In this document: positions 35,086 to 44,476 of the stretch, one piece after another | How the letters are laid out: each line of letters opens with the position of its first letter | Position numbering within the stretch: position 1 is the stretch's first letter | Assembly (NCBI GenBank): GCA_017308235.1 | Contig: JAFKFL010000009.1 | Location: 248,001 to 312,000 of the forward strand | Source: Alphaproteobacteria bacterium | GTDB taxonomy: Bacteria > Pseudomonadota > Alphaproteobacteria > Reyranellales > Reyranellaceae | Length of the DNA: 64,000 nt | Direction of reading: 5' to 3' | The notes under the pieces: generated by a model | The model's input: only the letters and a program-made list of their open reading frames with translations | Told to the model about the DNA's origin: nothing | The model's database searches: none | Program-made: the position numbers and the translations under genes

Positions 35086-35979
35086 ATGGCCCAGTCCACC
35101 TTCAACCGTTCGCTCGAGCTTGCCGGTACCCTTCCTGCGCTGATGGTGGCGGCCGATCGCGTCGCCGCGACCGTGATCCAGGGCGTGCATGGCCGCCGGC
35201 GGGTCGGCCAGGGCGATGCCTTCTGGCAATACCGGCAGTATCGCGATGGCGACAGCGCAAGCCGCATCGACTGGCGCCAGAGCGCGCGCAGCCGTGCGCT
35301 GTTCGTGCGCGAGACGGAATGGGAAGCAGCAGCCAGTGTGTGGCTGTGGCGCGACGCCTCGCCCTCGATGCAATACGCCTCGCTGCGCAATCTCGACACC
35401 AAGGCGCAACGCGCCGAGCTGATCGTGCTGGCGCTGGCCAATCTGCTCACCGACGCCAGCGAGCGCATCGCGATCCTGGGCGGCGGCCTGCGCCCGAGCG
35501 CCGGCCGCGTTGCCGTCCGTCGCATGGCCGAGTCCTTGTTCGCGGAAACGAAGAATGACGCCGCGAAGCTGCCCAGCCTGCCGCCGCTGGTGCCACTGCC
35601 CGCGCATGGAACGGTGGTGCTGGTGTCCGACTGGCTCGATCCACTAGACAGGATCGAGACGGTCGTGCGGCACTACGCAAGTGAGGGCGTGCGCGGCCAT
35701 CTGGTGCAGATCCTCGATCCGGCGGAGGAGGATCTGCCGTTCAACGGCCATGTGAAATTCGAAGGCCTCGAAGCCGAGGGCCAACACACGATCCGCCGCG
35801 TCGAAACAGTGCGCGAAGCCTATGGTGCCCGGCTTGCCGCGCAGCGCGAGGGCCTGCAGCGACTCGCTCGCCCGGCCGACTGGACGGTGCATCTGCATCG
35901 CACCGACCGGCCGGCGCAAACCGTCCTCCTCTCCCTCTACCTGGCGATGGCCGATCTGCGTCGCCTGAATGCGGCTTGA
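35086..35979 (+). CDS. DUF58 domain-containing protein
   Basis: 297-residue DUF58 protein, usual partner of MoxR. Segments YRQYRDGDSASRIDWRQSARSRALFVRETE (about residues 47-76) correspond to the conserved core; VWLWRDASPSMQY and VVLVSDWLDPLDR resemble a degenerate VWA fold. ATG 35086 lies 20 bases after the moxR stop. A reading frame that stays open far upstream on this strand runs through the moxR gene and is not the real N-terminus. Confidence 0.92.
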   Translation: MAQSTFNRSLELAGTLPALMVAADRVAATVIQGVHGRRRVGQGDAFWQYRQYRDGDSASRIDWRQSARSRALFVRETEWEAAASVWLWRDASPSMQYASLRNLDTKAQRAELIVLALANLLTDASERIAILGGGLRPSAGRVAVRRMAESLFAETKNDAAKLPSLPPLVPLPAHGTVVLVSDWLDPLDRIETVVRHYASEGVRGHLVQILDPAEEDLPFNGHVKFEGLEAEGQHTIRRVETVREAYGARLAAQREGLQRLARPADWTVHLHRTDRPAQTVLLSLYLAMADLRRLNAA

Positions 35980-36001
35980 TATGACGATGCTTCTTCGCGT
36001 C

Positions 36002-36103
36002 GCCATCCTTCGAGACGCCACGCTGCGCGCGGCTCCTCAGGATGAGGCCAAAGGAACACCTCACCCTGAGGAGCGGTCCGCAGGGCCGCGTCTCGAAGGG
36101 TGG
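36002..36103. repeat. Dispersed palindromic repeat (CCTTCGAGACGC type)
   Basis: The left arm begins CCATCCTTCGAGACGC (36003-36018) and continues through CTCCTCAGGATGAGG (36033-36047). The right arm carries CCTCACCCTGAGGAG (36059-36073) and ends GCGTCTCGAAGGGTGG (36088-36103). From memory, elements built from these phrases are scattered widely in Rhizobiales and related genomes. It fills the gap between the DUF58 and DUF4159 genes, and a GTG at 36100 lies inside it. Confidence 0.7.
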
Positions 36104-36120
36104 AAACACACGTTCGTCCC

Positions 36121-38919
36121 ATGCTGAGCCTTGGCGCCTTCGCGTTCGCCGCGCCCGGCATGCTGGCGCTGTTGCTCGTGCTGCCGTTGATCTACTGGCT
36201 GCTGCGCATGATCCCGCCGTTGCCGCGGCTGGTACGCTTTCCGGCGATCCGCCTGCTGATGGGGCTGGAGCCGACCGAGCAGACGCCGATGAAGATGCCG
36301 TGGTGGCTCCTGCTCCTGCGGCTGCTGTTGGCCATTGCCCTGATCGTCGCGATGGCCAAGCCCCTCCTCAATCCGCAGGCCGACTTGCCCGGCAAGGGCC
36401 CCCTCTTGTTGGTGATCGACGACGGCTGGGCTTCCGCGCCCGGCTGGACGGCGCGCATCGCCCATGCGGAGCGCCTGATCGATCGCGCCGAGCGCGGCGG
36501 CCGCCCGGTCGTGCTGATGGGCACCGCGCCGCAGCCGCTCGATGCGCCGGCGATGAAACAAGGGGCGTTGCGGCCCGAGGAAGCGCGTACCCTGTTGCGG
36601 GCGATGCGGCCCAAGCCGTGGCCGACCGACCGCGCCGCCACTGTCGGCCAGCTCGATCAGGCACAGGTCGATGCCAGCGCCCATGCCGTCTGGCTGAGCG
36701 ATGGCCTCGAGGATCCGGGGACGGACAAGTTGACGGCCCGATTGCGCGACTTCGACGGCCTCGAAGTGGTTTTGCCCGACCAGGCGTCGACGCCGCTGGT
36801 GTTGCTGCCGCCCGACTCGGACGGTCGTGACCTCAAGGTACGGGCGCTGCGGCCTGCGGCCAACGGACCGCGCAAGGCGGCGGTTCGCGCCGAGGATGAG
36901 CAGGGTCGGGTCGTGGCCCGCATCGACGTCGATTTCGCGGCAACCAGCACCCAGGGCGAAGGCGTGCTGGCCGCCCCGGTCGAGTTGCGCAACCGCATCG
37001 CGCGCCTCGACATCGAAGGCCAGAACGGCGCGGGCAGTGCCGTGCTGCTGGACGAGCGCAGCCGCCGCCGGCCGGTCTCGATCCTGGGCGAGCGTGCCTC
37101 GGCCAACGGCCAGCCGCTCCTGCAGGAAGTCTACTATCTCGAACGCGCGCTCGATCCCTATGTGAGTCTCAGCATCGGCGATCGTGAAACCGTACTGACG
37201 CGCAACACCGCCGTCCTGTTGATTCCCGACGGCGCGGCACCTTCACCCAACGATCGCGAAGAGATCGCGAAATGGATCGAGCAGGGCGGCGTCGCCGTGC
37301 GCTTCGCAGGCCCGAACCTGGCGGCCGGCGGAGACAATCTGATCCCCGTTCCGCTGCGCCTGGGCGACCGCTCGCTGGGCGGCGTCATGAGCTGGGGCAC
37401 GCCCGCGACGCTGGCCGATTTTCCGAGCAACAGTCCGTTTTTCGGCATACCGATGCCCAAGGACGTTCGCATCTCGCAGCAGGTCCTCGCCGAGCCCACG
37501 CCCGATCTCGGCGACAAGACCTGGGCTCGGCTCAGCGACGGCACGCCGTTGGTGACTGCGGAGAAGCGCGGCAAAGGTTATCTTGTGCTGGTGCACACGA
37601 CAGCCAACACGAACTGGAGCAACCTCGCCCTCTCCGGGCTGTTCGTCGACATGCTGCAGCGCCTGGTGCTGCTGTCGCGCGGCATCGCGGGCGACGGGAT
37701 CAACAAGGCGCTGAAGCCGTGGCGCACACTCGATGGTTTCGGCCGGTTGGGCGCGCCGCCGGCCGGGGTGCAGATGTTGCCCGCCGACGCAAACCGGACC
37801 TTCAAGCCCAAGCCTTCGACACCGCCCGGCCTTTACGGCGACGAGAACGCCCACGTGGCGTTCAATCTGGGTGACCATGTCGACGCGCCGAAGCCGCTGG
37901 CCTTGCCCCCAGGGGTCGCAACCGACCGCCTGTCCGAAGGCGGCGAGACGGATCTCTCCCGCTGGTGTCTGCTTGCGGCAGCGATCTTGCTGCTCAGCGA
38001 CTTCCTGATCTCGCTGTGGCTGCGTGGTATGCTGCCGCGCGCGGTCCGGCTGCGACGTGCGGCGACAGCGGCTGTGCTGATCGCCGCGGCAGGCCTGTTC
38101 GCGAGCCCACCGTCGGTCGAGGCTCAGACTCCCTCCACATCACCTCGCATCGCAGCCCCCATCAAGGTCGCGGCACCGAACGAGGACAAGCCGCCGCCGC
38201 TTTCCGATGAAGAGGCATTGCGCGGTGCGCTCGACGTGCGTCTCGCCTACATCGTTACCGGCGACAAGGACGTCGACGACACCAGCCGCGCCGGCCTCGA
38301 AGGACTAAGCGAGATATTGCGCAGCCGCACGTCGGTCGAGCCCGCCGATCCGGTGGGCCTCGATCTCGACCGAGACGAGCCGCGCCTCTATCCCCTGATC
38401 TACTGGCCCATCACCTCGACCCAGCCCAACCTCTCGCCAAAGGCGTCAGCAGCGCTCGACCGCTATCTGCGCACCGGCGGCATTGTCTTCGTCGATACGC
38501 GCGACCAGCAGATGAGCTTCGATCGGCCAGCCAACGGCAATCCCGACCTGAAGCGGCTGCTGGGCGCGATCGAGCTGCCGCCTTTGATATCGATGCCGTC
38601 CGACTATGTTCTCACCAAGTCGTTCTATCTCCTGTCCGACTTCCCCGGCCGCTGGCAGGGCGGGAAACTCTGGATCGAGGCCGGCAACGGCCGCGTGAAC
38701 GACGGCGTGCCCACCATCATTATCGGTTCGAACGACTATGCCGGCGCGTGGGCCGTGGACCAGCGCGGCCGCGGCCTGATGCCGGTGTCGCCGGGCGGTG
38801 AAACGCAGCGTGAGATGGCGTTCCGTTTCGGCGTCAACCTCGTCATGGTGGCGCTGACGGGCAACTACAAGGACGACGCCGTCCATCTGCAGGACATCAT
38901 GCAGAGGTTGCGCCGATGA
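36121..38919 (+). CDS. BatA-type N-terminal and DUF4159 domain membrane protein
   Basis: 932-residue protein. Residues 7-29 and 61-79 are membrane helices of the BatA/aerotolerance N-terminal type; about 90-600 form a large extracytoplasmic or cytoplasmic region containing a GATase-like/VWA-like fold (VILLIPDGAAPSPNDREEIA-type segment near 370); two further helices lie at about 615-635 and 650-670; and the C-terminal DUF4159 domain (about 690-932) has YLRTGGIVFVDTRDQQ. ATG 36121 is chosen because the upstream in-frame GTG lies inside a repeat. With the MoxR, DUF58 and next genes it forms a conserved cluster implicated in envelope integrity or surface-protein assembly; precise function unknown. 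Confidence 0.85.
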   Translation: MLSLGAFAFAAPGMLALLLVLPLIYWLLRMIPPLPRLVRFPAIRLLMGLEPTEQTPMKMPWWLLLLRLLLAIALIVAMAKPLLNPQADLPGKGPLLLVIDDGWASAPGWTARIAHAERLIDRAERGGRPVVLMGTAPQPLDAPAMKQGALRPEEARTLLRAMRPKPWPTDRAATVGQLDQAQVDASAHAVWLSDGLEDPGTDKLTARLRDFDGLEVVLPDQASTPLVLLPPDSDGRDLKVRALRPAANGPRKAAVRAEDEQGRVVARIDVDFAATSTQGEGVLAAPVELRNRIARLDIEGQNGAGSAVLLDERSRRRPVSILGERASANGQPLLQEVYYLERALDPYVSLSIGDRETVLTRNTAVLLIPDGAAPSPNDREEIAKWIEQGGVAVRFAGPNLAAGGDNLIPVPLRLGDRSLGGVMSWGTPATLADFPSNSPFFGIPMPKDVRISQQVLAEPTPDLGDKTWARLSDGTPLVTAEKRGKGYLVLVHTTANTNWSNLALSGLFVDMLQRLVLLSRGIAGDGINKALKPWRTLDGFGRLGAPPAGVQMLPADANRTFKPKPSTPPGLYGDENAHVAFNLGDHVDAPKPLALPPGVATDRLSEGGETDLSRWCLLAAAILLLSDFLISLWLRGMLPRAVRLRRAATAAVLIAAAGLFASPPSVEAQTPSTSPRIAAPIKVAAPNEDKPPPLSDEEALRGALDVRLAYIVTGDKDVDDTSRAGLEGLSEILRSRTSVEPADPVGLDLDRDEPRLYPLIYWPITSTQPNLSPKASAALDRYLRTGGIVFVDTRDQQMSFDRPANGNPDLKRLLGAIELPPLISMPSDYVLTKSFYLLSDFPGRWQGGKLWIEAGNGRVNDGVPTIIIGSNDYAGAWAVDQRGRGLMPVSPGGETQREMAFRFGVNLVMVALTGNYKDDAVHLQDIMQRLRR

Positions 38920-41015
38920 ACATGTCCTCGGCCGTTTCCGTCGCCTTCGATCCGTTGCTGTCCTGGACGATACTGGCGGTGCTGGGAGGCATCGGCCTCC
39001 TCCTCGTCCTGGCGGGCCTGCGCGCCGGTGCGCGCGGCACATTGTGGCGGCTGGGGGCCGTCGCGGTCGTGCTGGCCGCCCTCTCCAACCCGTCGCTGGT
39101 CGAGGAGAAGCGCAAGCCGATCGCCGACGTGGCGCTGATCGTGGTCGACGACAGCGATTCGATGTCGATCGGCGATCGCCGCCAGCAGGTCCAGGCGGCA
39201 CGCGAGATGCTGAAGCGCAAGTTCGGACAGGAGCAAGGCCTCGAAGTGCGCGAGGCCGTCCTGCCGCCCTCGCGCATCCAGCTTGGCAGCGAGCGGCCGG
39301 GAGGCACGCGGCTGATCGAGACGATGCGTTCGGCCCTGGTCGATGTTCCGCCCGAGCGGTTGGCCGGCGTCGTGCTGCTGACAGATGGACAGGTCCATGA
39401 TGTGACGCCGACGCTGCCGCCGGAGCTCGGCGGCGCGCCAATGCACGCCCTGATAGCCGGCAAGAAGGGCGAACGCGACCGGCTGATCACCGTCGAGCAG
39501 GCACCGCGTTTCGGCGTGGTCGGCCATCAGGTGACGGCCAAATTCCGTGTCGACGATCCCGCCAGCAGCACTGCGCCGGTAACGGTGACGGTGGGCGGCG
39601 AGGTCGTGCGCCACATGGAGGTGCCGGTCGGCAAGTTGATCGAGCTGCCCATCACCGTCGCCAATCCCGGCGAGAACATCGTCGAAATGGAGACGGCGCC
39701 CGGGCCAAGCGAGCTCACCCTCGACAACAACCGCGCGATCTTCACCATCAACGGCGTGCGTGACCGGCTGCGCGTGCTACTGGTCTCCGGCGAGCCCTAC
39801 CAGGGCGAGCGGGCGTGGCGAAACCTCCTGAAGAGCGACCCGGCTGTCGACCTGGTGCACTTCACCATCCTGCGCACGCCGCAGAAGGACGACTTCACGC
39901 CAGTGCGCGAACTGTCGTTGATCGTGTTCCCGATGAAGGAGCTGTTCGAGCAGAAGCTGAAGGAATTCGATCTCATCATCTTCGACCGCTACGAATCGGG
40001 CGGTCTGATCACGCGGGACTATTTCCGCAATATCGCCGACTACGTGAAGGACGGCGGTGCCTTGCTGGTGTCCGTCGGCCCGGTGTTCGCCACCCAGCGT
40101 TCGCTCTTCCGCACGCCGCTCGGCGCCATCCTGCCGTCGACCCCGACCGGCGACGTGCTGGAACAGGGTTTCAAGCCCAAGGTCACCGATATCGGCCGGC
40201 GCCATCCGGTGACGGCCGACCTGCCGCAGGAAGGCCCACCCGGCAAGGATCCGCAGTGGGGGCGCTGGTTCCGCGTCGTCACCTCTCATGCCGAGAAAGG
40301 CCACGCCATCCTTTCCGGTGCCGACGACCAGCCGTTGGTCGTGCTCGACCGCGTGGGCAAGGGCCGTGTGGCCGAGGTCATGTCCGATCAACTCTGGATC
40401 TGGAATCGCGGGATCGACGGCGGCGGGCCGCAACCCGAGCTCGTTCGTCGCACCGCGCACTGGCTGATGAAGGAGCCCGACCTCGAAGAGGAGGCACTGC
40501 GCGCGAAAGCGACCGGCGGCCATATCGAGATCACACGCCGCACACTCGCGACCAGCTTCCCCGACGTCACCATGACAGCGCCCGGAACGCCGCCCAACGG
40601 TGGCGAGCAGCGCAAGCTCAAGCTCACCGAAGTCGAGCCCGGCCTCGGCCGCGCCGTGGTCGACGTCGACAAGCCCGGGCTCTATCGCTTCGATGACGGC
40701 ACGCTGCATACCGTCGCCGCGGTCGGCAACCCCGACCCATTGGAATTCTCCGACGTGCGCGCCACCGACGAGAAACTGAAGCCGCTCGTGGAGGCGTCCA
40801 ACGGCACGTCGATCTGGCTCAGCGAACACCCCAGCCCCGAGATCCGCTCGGTACGGCCCGGCCGAGCCGCCGGCGGCTCGGACTGGATCGGGCTTCGTCG
40901 CAACGAGGGCTATACCGTCGCCGGCATCAATCAGACCCCGCTCCTGCCCGGCATTCTGGTCGCCGTCGCCTTCCTGATGGCGCTGGGCAGCGCGTGGTGG
41001 CGCGAGGGGCGGTAG
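38916..41015 (+). CDS. Large membrane protein with VWA-like and GATase-like regions
   Basis: 699-residue protein coupled to the DUF4159 gene by an ATGA overlap. Residues 16-36 and 42-58 are membrane helices. Residues 71-84 (DVALIVVDDSDSMS) contain a MIDAS-like D-x-S-x-S at 78-82, as in VWA domains. About residues 320-420 resemble a class I glutamine amidotransferase-like fold (FDLIIFDRYESGG, DYVKDGGALLVSVGP) without an obvious Cys-His-Glu triad. A last membrane helix lies near 675-695 (LLPGILVAVAFLMALGSAWW). Members are usually annotated only as membrane protein or putative glutamine amidotransferase. Confidence 0.82.
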   Translation: MNMSSAVSVAFDPLLSWTILAVLGGIGLLLVLAGLRAGARGTLWRLGAVAVVLAALSNPSLVEEKRKPIADVALIVVDDSDSMSIGDRRQQVQAAREMLKRKFGQEQGLEVREAVLPPSRIQLGSERPGGTRLIETMRSALVDVPPERLAGVVLLTDGQVHDVTPTLPPELGGAPMHALIAGKKGERDRLITVEQAPRFGVVGHQVTAKFRVDDPASSTAPVTVTVGGEVVRHMEVPVGKLIELPITVANPGENIVEMETAPGPSELTLDNNRAIFTINGVRDRLRVLLVSGEPYQGERAWRNLLKSDPAVDLVHFTILRTPQKDDFTPVRELSLIVFPMKELFEQKLKEFDLIIFDRYESGGLITRDYFRNIADYVKDGGALLVSVGPVFATQRSLFRTPLGAILPSTPTGDVLEQGFKPKVTDIGRRHPVTADLPQEGPPGKDPQWGRWFRVVTSHAEKGHAILSGADDQPLVVLDRVGKGRVAEVMSDQLWIWNRGIDGGGPQPELVRRTAHWLMKEPDLEEEALRAKATGGHIEITRRTLATSFPDVTMTAPGTPPNGGEQRKLKLTEVEPGLGRAVVDVDKPGLYRFDDGTLHTVAAVGNPDPLEFSDVRATDEKLKPLVEASNGTSIWLSEHPSPEIRSVRPGRAAGGSDWIGLRRNEGYTVAGINQTPLLPGILVAVAFLMALGSAWWREGR

Positions 41016-41147
41016 AAACTCTTCCTTCTTCTCGATTGGCATAGCAAGAAGCGGCACTCCGACATTTCAGTCGTCGATGAAACGTCGAGCGCCAGCCACG
41101 TGCCACTTTCGCGTCAGCAACCAACTGCTGCACGAAAGGGGACGACC

Positions 41148-41594
41148 ATGGCACCACACGATCAGTTCTCGTCCAGCGACAGCACCGCCACCGAAACGGC
41201 GGAGCGCATTTACCACGCCTGGGACAATGCCTTGGGGAAGAAAGATATCGGCGCGGCGATGGCCCTCTACTCGGAGGACTGCACTCTCGAAAGCCCCCTC
41301 GTCCGCCATCTGCTCGGGAGCGAGCGCGGTGTCGTTCAGGGCAGAGAGGCATTGCGGGCCTTCGTGGAGAAGGTCTTCCGGACCCAGCCGCCGCAGAGGA
41401 AGCGTCATCGCCATGGCTTCTTCACCGACGGCCACCGGTTGATCTGGGAATATCCGCGAGTCGGCGCCAACGGCGAGCAGTTCGATCTCGTCGAGGTGAT
41501 GGAGCTCAGGGATGGCCTCATCCAGCATCATCGTGTCTACTGGGGATGGTTCGGACTGAAGCACCTGCAGGAGGGCGGTCACCGAGACAGTTGA
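41148..41594 (+). CDS. NTF2-like/SnoaL-like domain protein
   Basis: 148-residue cone-shaped NTF2-like fold: ETAERIYHAWDNALGKKDIG, then LYSEDCTLESPLVRHLLGSE, REALRAFVEKVF and a closing beta region VEVMELRDGLIQHHRVYWGW. Such proteins are ketosteroid-isomerase-like enzymes or ligand binders; catalytic residues are not evident. ATG 41148 has AAGGGG upstream. An ArsR regulator follows after 13 bases. Confidence 0.8.
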   Translation: MAPHDQFSSSDSTATETAERIYHAWDNALGKKDIGAAMALYSEDCTLESPLVRHLLGSERGVVQGREALRAFVEKVFRTQPPQRKRHRHGFFTDGHRLIWEYPRVGANGEQFDLVEVMELRDGLIQHHRVYWGWFGLKHLQEGGHRDS

Positions 41595-41607
41595 CCGGAA
41601 GGAGACG

Positions 41608-42315
41608 ATGCCGGTTCAAGCCGGATTCTCGCAGATCGCAGCAGCCCTCGCCGATCCGGCGCGAGAGGCGATCCTGGCTGCACTCGCCGATGGTCGCGCC
41701 CTGCCCGCGGGTGAACTGGCCACGGCGGCCGGAGTCTCGCCGCAGAGCGCATCGGCGCATCTGCAAAGGCTGGTCGATAGCGGCATCCTCGCCGTCTGGA
41801 AACAAGGCAAGTTCCGCTACTACCGGCTTGCCGGTGAGCCTGCCGCGGAGGTGATCGAGGCGCTCGCGAACTTCGCGCAAAAGGTCACCTCAAGCAGCAC
41901 GCGCCGCCGCGCGACGCCGCCCGACCTCGGCTTCGCACGCAGCTGCTACAGCCATCTCGCGGGCGCGTTAGGTGTCGAGCTGGGCGATCTTCTGCAACGG
42001 CGTGGCTACATCCGCGTCAGGGGCGATGTCGTGGAGATCACACCTGCGGGCAAGCAATGGGCTGCCGAGCAGGGCTTCGCCGTCGAAGGCAAACGCACAG
42101 CCAGGGCCGACCTCCGTCTCTGTCTCGACTGGACGGAACGGCGCCATCATCTCGCCGGACGCCTGCCGTCGGCTATCCTGCGAGGCCTGCTTGAAAAGGG
42201 CCATCTGCGCCGCGGGCCGGGACGTGCGCTGCATCTGACACCATCGGGAAAGGCCTGGTTTGCCGCCCTCGCCGCAGCAGAGACGCGCCAGAACCGTTAC
42301 CAATCCGAAACTTGA
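41608..42315 (+). CDS. ArsR-family transcriptional regulator (long form)
   Basis: 235 residues. Residues 1-90 are an ArsR winged helix: IAAALADPAREAILAALADG, LATAAGVSPQSASAHLQRLVDSGIL and the wing KQGKFRYYRL. The extra C-terminal half (about 95-235, containing DLGFARSCYSHLAGALG and RRHHLAGRLPSAIL) belongs to the long ArsR subgroup that represses neighbouring genes in response to an unknown signal. No metal-binding Cys pair is obvious. Probably regulates its upstream NTF2-like partner or the pirin gene downstream. Confidence 0.9.
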   Translation: MPVQAGFSQIAAALADPAREAILAALADGRALPAGELATAAGVSPQSASAHLQRLVDSGILAVWKQGKFRYYRLAGEPAAEVIEALANFAQKVTSSSTRRRATPPDLGFARSCYSHLAGALGVELGDLLQRRGYIRVRGDVVEITPAGKQWAAEQGFAVEGKRTARADLRLCLDWTERRHHLAGRLPSAILRGLLEKGHLRRGPGRALHLTPSGKAWFAALAAAETRQNRYQSET

Positions 42316-42358
42316 TCCCCTGCTTGGGGGCGCCATTTTGGGGGCCGAGAGGTATCCC

Positions 42359-43075
42359 ATGATTGAACGCAGACCCTTCGAGAAGTTGGGCAAGTCGAAC
42401 CACGGCTGGCTCAACGCCAACTTCCATTTCAGCTTCGCCGAGTACCGCGATCCAGCGCGCGTGCACTGGGGTGCACTGCGCGTGTGGAACAACGACCGCA
42501 TCGCGCCTCAGTCGGGCTTTCCGCCGCATCCCCATCGCGACATGGAGATCGTGACCTACGTCATCAAAGGCGCGATCACGCATCAGGACCATCTGGGCAA
42601 TCAGGGTCGCACCGAGGCAGGCCAGATCCAGGTGATGAGCGCAGGCAAAGGCATCCAGCACGCCGAATACAACATGGAGCAGGCCGAAACCGAGCTGTTC
42701 CAGATCTGGATCCTGCCGAACCAGGAGGGCGTGCCGGCGCGTTGGGAGACGGTGCAGTTCCCGACGGATGGGCGCGACGGCAAGCTCGTGGCCCTGGCGT
42801 CGGGCCGCGGCCATGAGGGCGCGATCCCACTCTATGCCGACGGTGCGCTATTCGCCGGAACGCTGAAGGCGGGCCAGACGATCCGTCAGAAGCTCGACGG
42901 CAAACCCGCCTATCTCGTGCCCGCCAAGGGCCGGATCGAGGTGGTGGGCAAGGACGGTAAGGCCGTGACCGCCCAAGCACGGGACGGCGTTGCCGTGATC
43001 GACGAGGCCGAGATCGAACTCAAGGCCAGCGAGGACGCCGAGATTGTGCTGGTCGAAACCGACAAGCTGAACTGA
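42359..43075 (+). CDS. Pirin family protein (bicupin)
   Basis: 238-residue YhhW-like pirin. The N-terminal cupin has PPHPHRDMEIVTYVIKGAITHQD and AGKGIQHAEYN, giving three His and one Glu as metal ligands. The C-terminal cupin covers about 150-238. Bacterial pirins include quercetin 2,3-dioxygenases and redox-linked regulators. ATG 42359 with GAGAGG at 42347-42352 is selected over upstream in-frame codons that overlap the ArsR gene. Confidence 0.92.
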   Translation: MIERRPFEKLGKSNHGWLNANFHFSFAEYRDPARVHWGALRVWNNDRIAPQSGFPPHPHRDMEIVTYVIKGAITHQDHLGNQGRTEAGQIQVMSAGKGIQHAEYNMEQAETELFQIWILPNQEGVPARWETVQFPTDGRDGKLVALASGRGHEGAIPLYADGALFAGTLKAGQTIRQKLDGKPAYLVPAKGRIEVVGKDGKAVTAQARDGVAVIDEAEIELKASEDAEIVLVETDKLN

Positions 43076-43107
43076 CCTCGACGACCGCCCCGCTTTCATG
43101 TTCATTC

Positions 43108-43133
43108 TTCTCTCCCCCAGTTGGGGGAGAGAA
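43108..43133. repeat. CTCCCC-type intergenic hairpin, copy 5
   Basis: Twelve-base perfect arms TTCTCTCCCCCA (43108-43119) and TGGGGGAGAGAA (43122-43133) with a two-base loop. It is the most complete copy of the family and lies 20 bases before the SDR start. Confidence 0.65.
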
Positions 43134-43153
43134 ACATGAGAGGGAGGCGGCAC

Positions 43154-43927
43154 ATGGCCTACAGAGGCTTCGACCTGACGGGCAAGGTGGCGCTGATCAC
43201 CGGCGGCAATGGCGGCATCGGTCTTGGCATGGCGGATGCGCTGGCCGAAGCGGGTGCTGATGTCTGCATCTGGGGCACGCGTGCCGAGAAGAACGAAAAG
43301 GCCGTAGCCCAGCTCCAGAAGCACGGCCACAAGGTCCACGCCCAGATCGTCGATGTCGGCGACGAGAAGCAGGTTGAAGCGGCCTTCGCGGAAACGCTGA
43401 AGGTGATGGGCCATGTCGACAACTGCGTCGCCAACTCGGGCGTCTCGGGCCGCGGCAAGGGCGCGTTCCTCGAGATGGACTACGATGAATGGCGTCGCGT
43501 GTTGCGCGTCAATCTCGACGGCGTGTTCTTCACCTTCCGCGCCGCCGCCAAGCACATGGTCGAGCGCGGACAGGGCGGATCGCTGGTGGCGATGGCAAGC
43601 ACAGCTGCGATCGAGGGCGCGGCACGCTCCAGCCACTATGGCGCGAGCAAGGGCGGCGTCTGCGCCATGGTCCGCGCGCTGGCCGTCGAGCTCGCACGCT
43701 ACCGGATCACGGTGAATTCCATCCTGCCGGGCTGGATCGAGACCGAGATGACGGCCAACGCCTTCGGCAACCCCAAGTTCGCCGGCAACGTGATGCCACG
43801 CATCCCCGAGCGCCGCTGGGGCAACGGCGCCGACTTCGGCCCGATTGCAGTCTATCTGGCGAGCGGCGCCACTCAGTACACCACGGGGCGCGACTTCGTC
43901 ATCGATGGCGGCTATACCCTGTTCTAG
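43154..43927 (+). CDS. SDR family oxidoreductase
   Basis: 257-residue short-chain dehydrogenase. Cofactor loop TGGNGGIGLGMA near residues 15-26, VANSGVSG (the usual NNAG is altered to VANSG), catalytic Ser in VAMASTAAIEG and Y-x-x-x-K in SSHYGASKGG. The closing segment GRDFVIDGGYTLF is the common SDR end. ATG 43154 is preceded by AGGGAGG; the upstream ATGs lie in or next to the hairpin repeat. Substrate unknown. Confidence 0.92.
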   Translation: MAYRGFDLTGKVALITGGNGGIGLGMADALAEAGADVCIWGTRAEKNEKAVAQLQKHGHKVHAQIVDVGDEKQVEAAFAETLKVMGHVDNCVANSGVSGRGKGAFLEMDYDEWRRVLRVNLDGVFFTFRAAAKHMVERGQGGSLVAMASTAAIEGAARSSHYGASKGGVCAMVRALAVELARYRITVNSILPGWIETEMTANAFGNPKFAGNVMPRIPERRWGNGADFGPIAVYLASGATQYTTGRDFVIDGGYTLF

Positions 43928-43954
43928 GTCTCGGTTTTTCGGGGGAATAACGTG

Positions 43955-44476
43955 ATGAGAAAATGGGCAGGCGCGGCAGCTCTGGCCGTATTGCTGTCGA
44001 CGGCACCGGCGTGGGCGCAAACCACCAAAGCCGCGGCCACGGTCAAGCCGGTGCAGGCGTCGGGCGAAGAACGCTACGTCGGCTATTACTATCCCAAGCC
44101 CACCTCGACCGAGACCTATGCCTCGCAGATGCAGACCATCAACGGGGTCGGACGTGCCGAGCGCATCCAGTTCGTGACGGTGGTCTCTCAGGGCACGCTG
44201 CAGGCGAGCTACCGCGTTCCCTATGCGGTGTTCGCGAAAGGCGAGAGGGCCGACCATCTGATCGTTGTCGGCCTGCATTCCGGCGAGCTGAACACGATCT
44301 ACCGCATCCGCGCGCTGCTCGCGAACATGACGACCATGTCGCGCACGTCACCGTTCTTCCAGGAACACACCGTCGCCGAGGATGCGACCTTCTTCGACCT
44401 CCTGAAGCTTCTAGGCTTCCAGGACGTGACGGTAAGCGACGGCGAGAAGATCACACATCAGGTGACACTCAAGTAG
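43955..44476 (+). CDS. Exported protein of unknown function
   Basis: 173 residues with a Sec signal peptide (RKWAGAAALAVLLSTAPAWAQ). The mature protein has YVGYYYPKPTSTETYASQMQ, GTLQASYRVPYAVFAKGERA and a C-terminal FFDLLKLLGFQDVTVSDGEK. I do not recognise a family. ATG 43955 is nine bases after GGGGG; a GTG directly before it is possible. Its last eight bases overlap the end of the convergent quinone oxidoreductase gene. Confidence 0.72.
   Translation: MRKWAGAAALAVLLSTAPAWAQTTKAAATVKPVQASGEERYVGYYYPKPTSTETYASQMQTINGVGRAERIQFVTVVSQGTLQASYRVPYAVFAKGERADHLIVVGLHSGELNTIYRIRALLANMTTMSRTSPFFQEHTVAEDATFFDLLKLLGFQDVTVSDGEKITHQVTLK

Noticed and set aside
36100-36120. GTG start for the DUF4159 protein
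   Set aside because: The codon is inside the dispersed palindromic repeat; ATG 36121 gives the conserved membrane-helix start.
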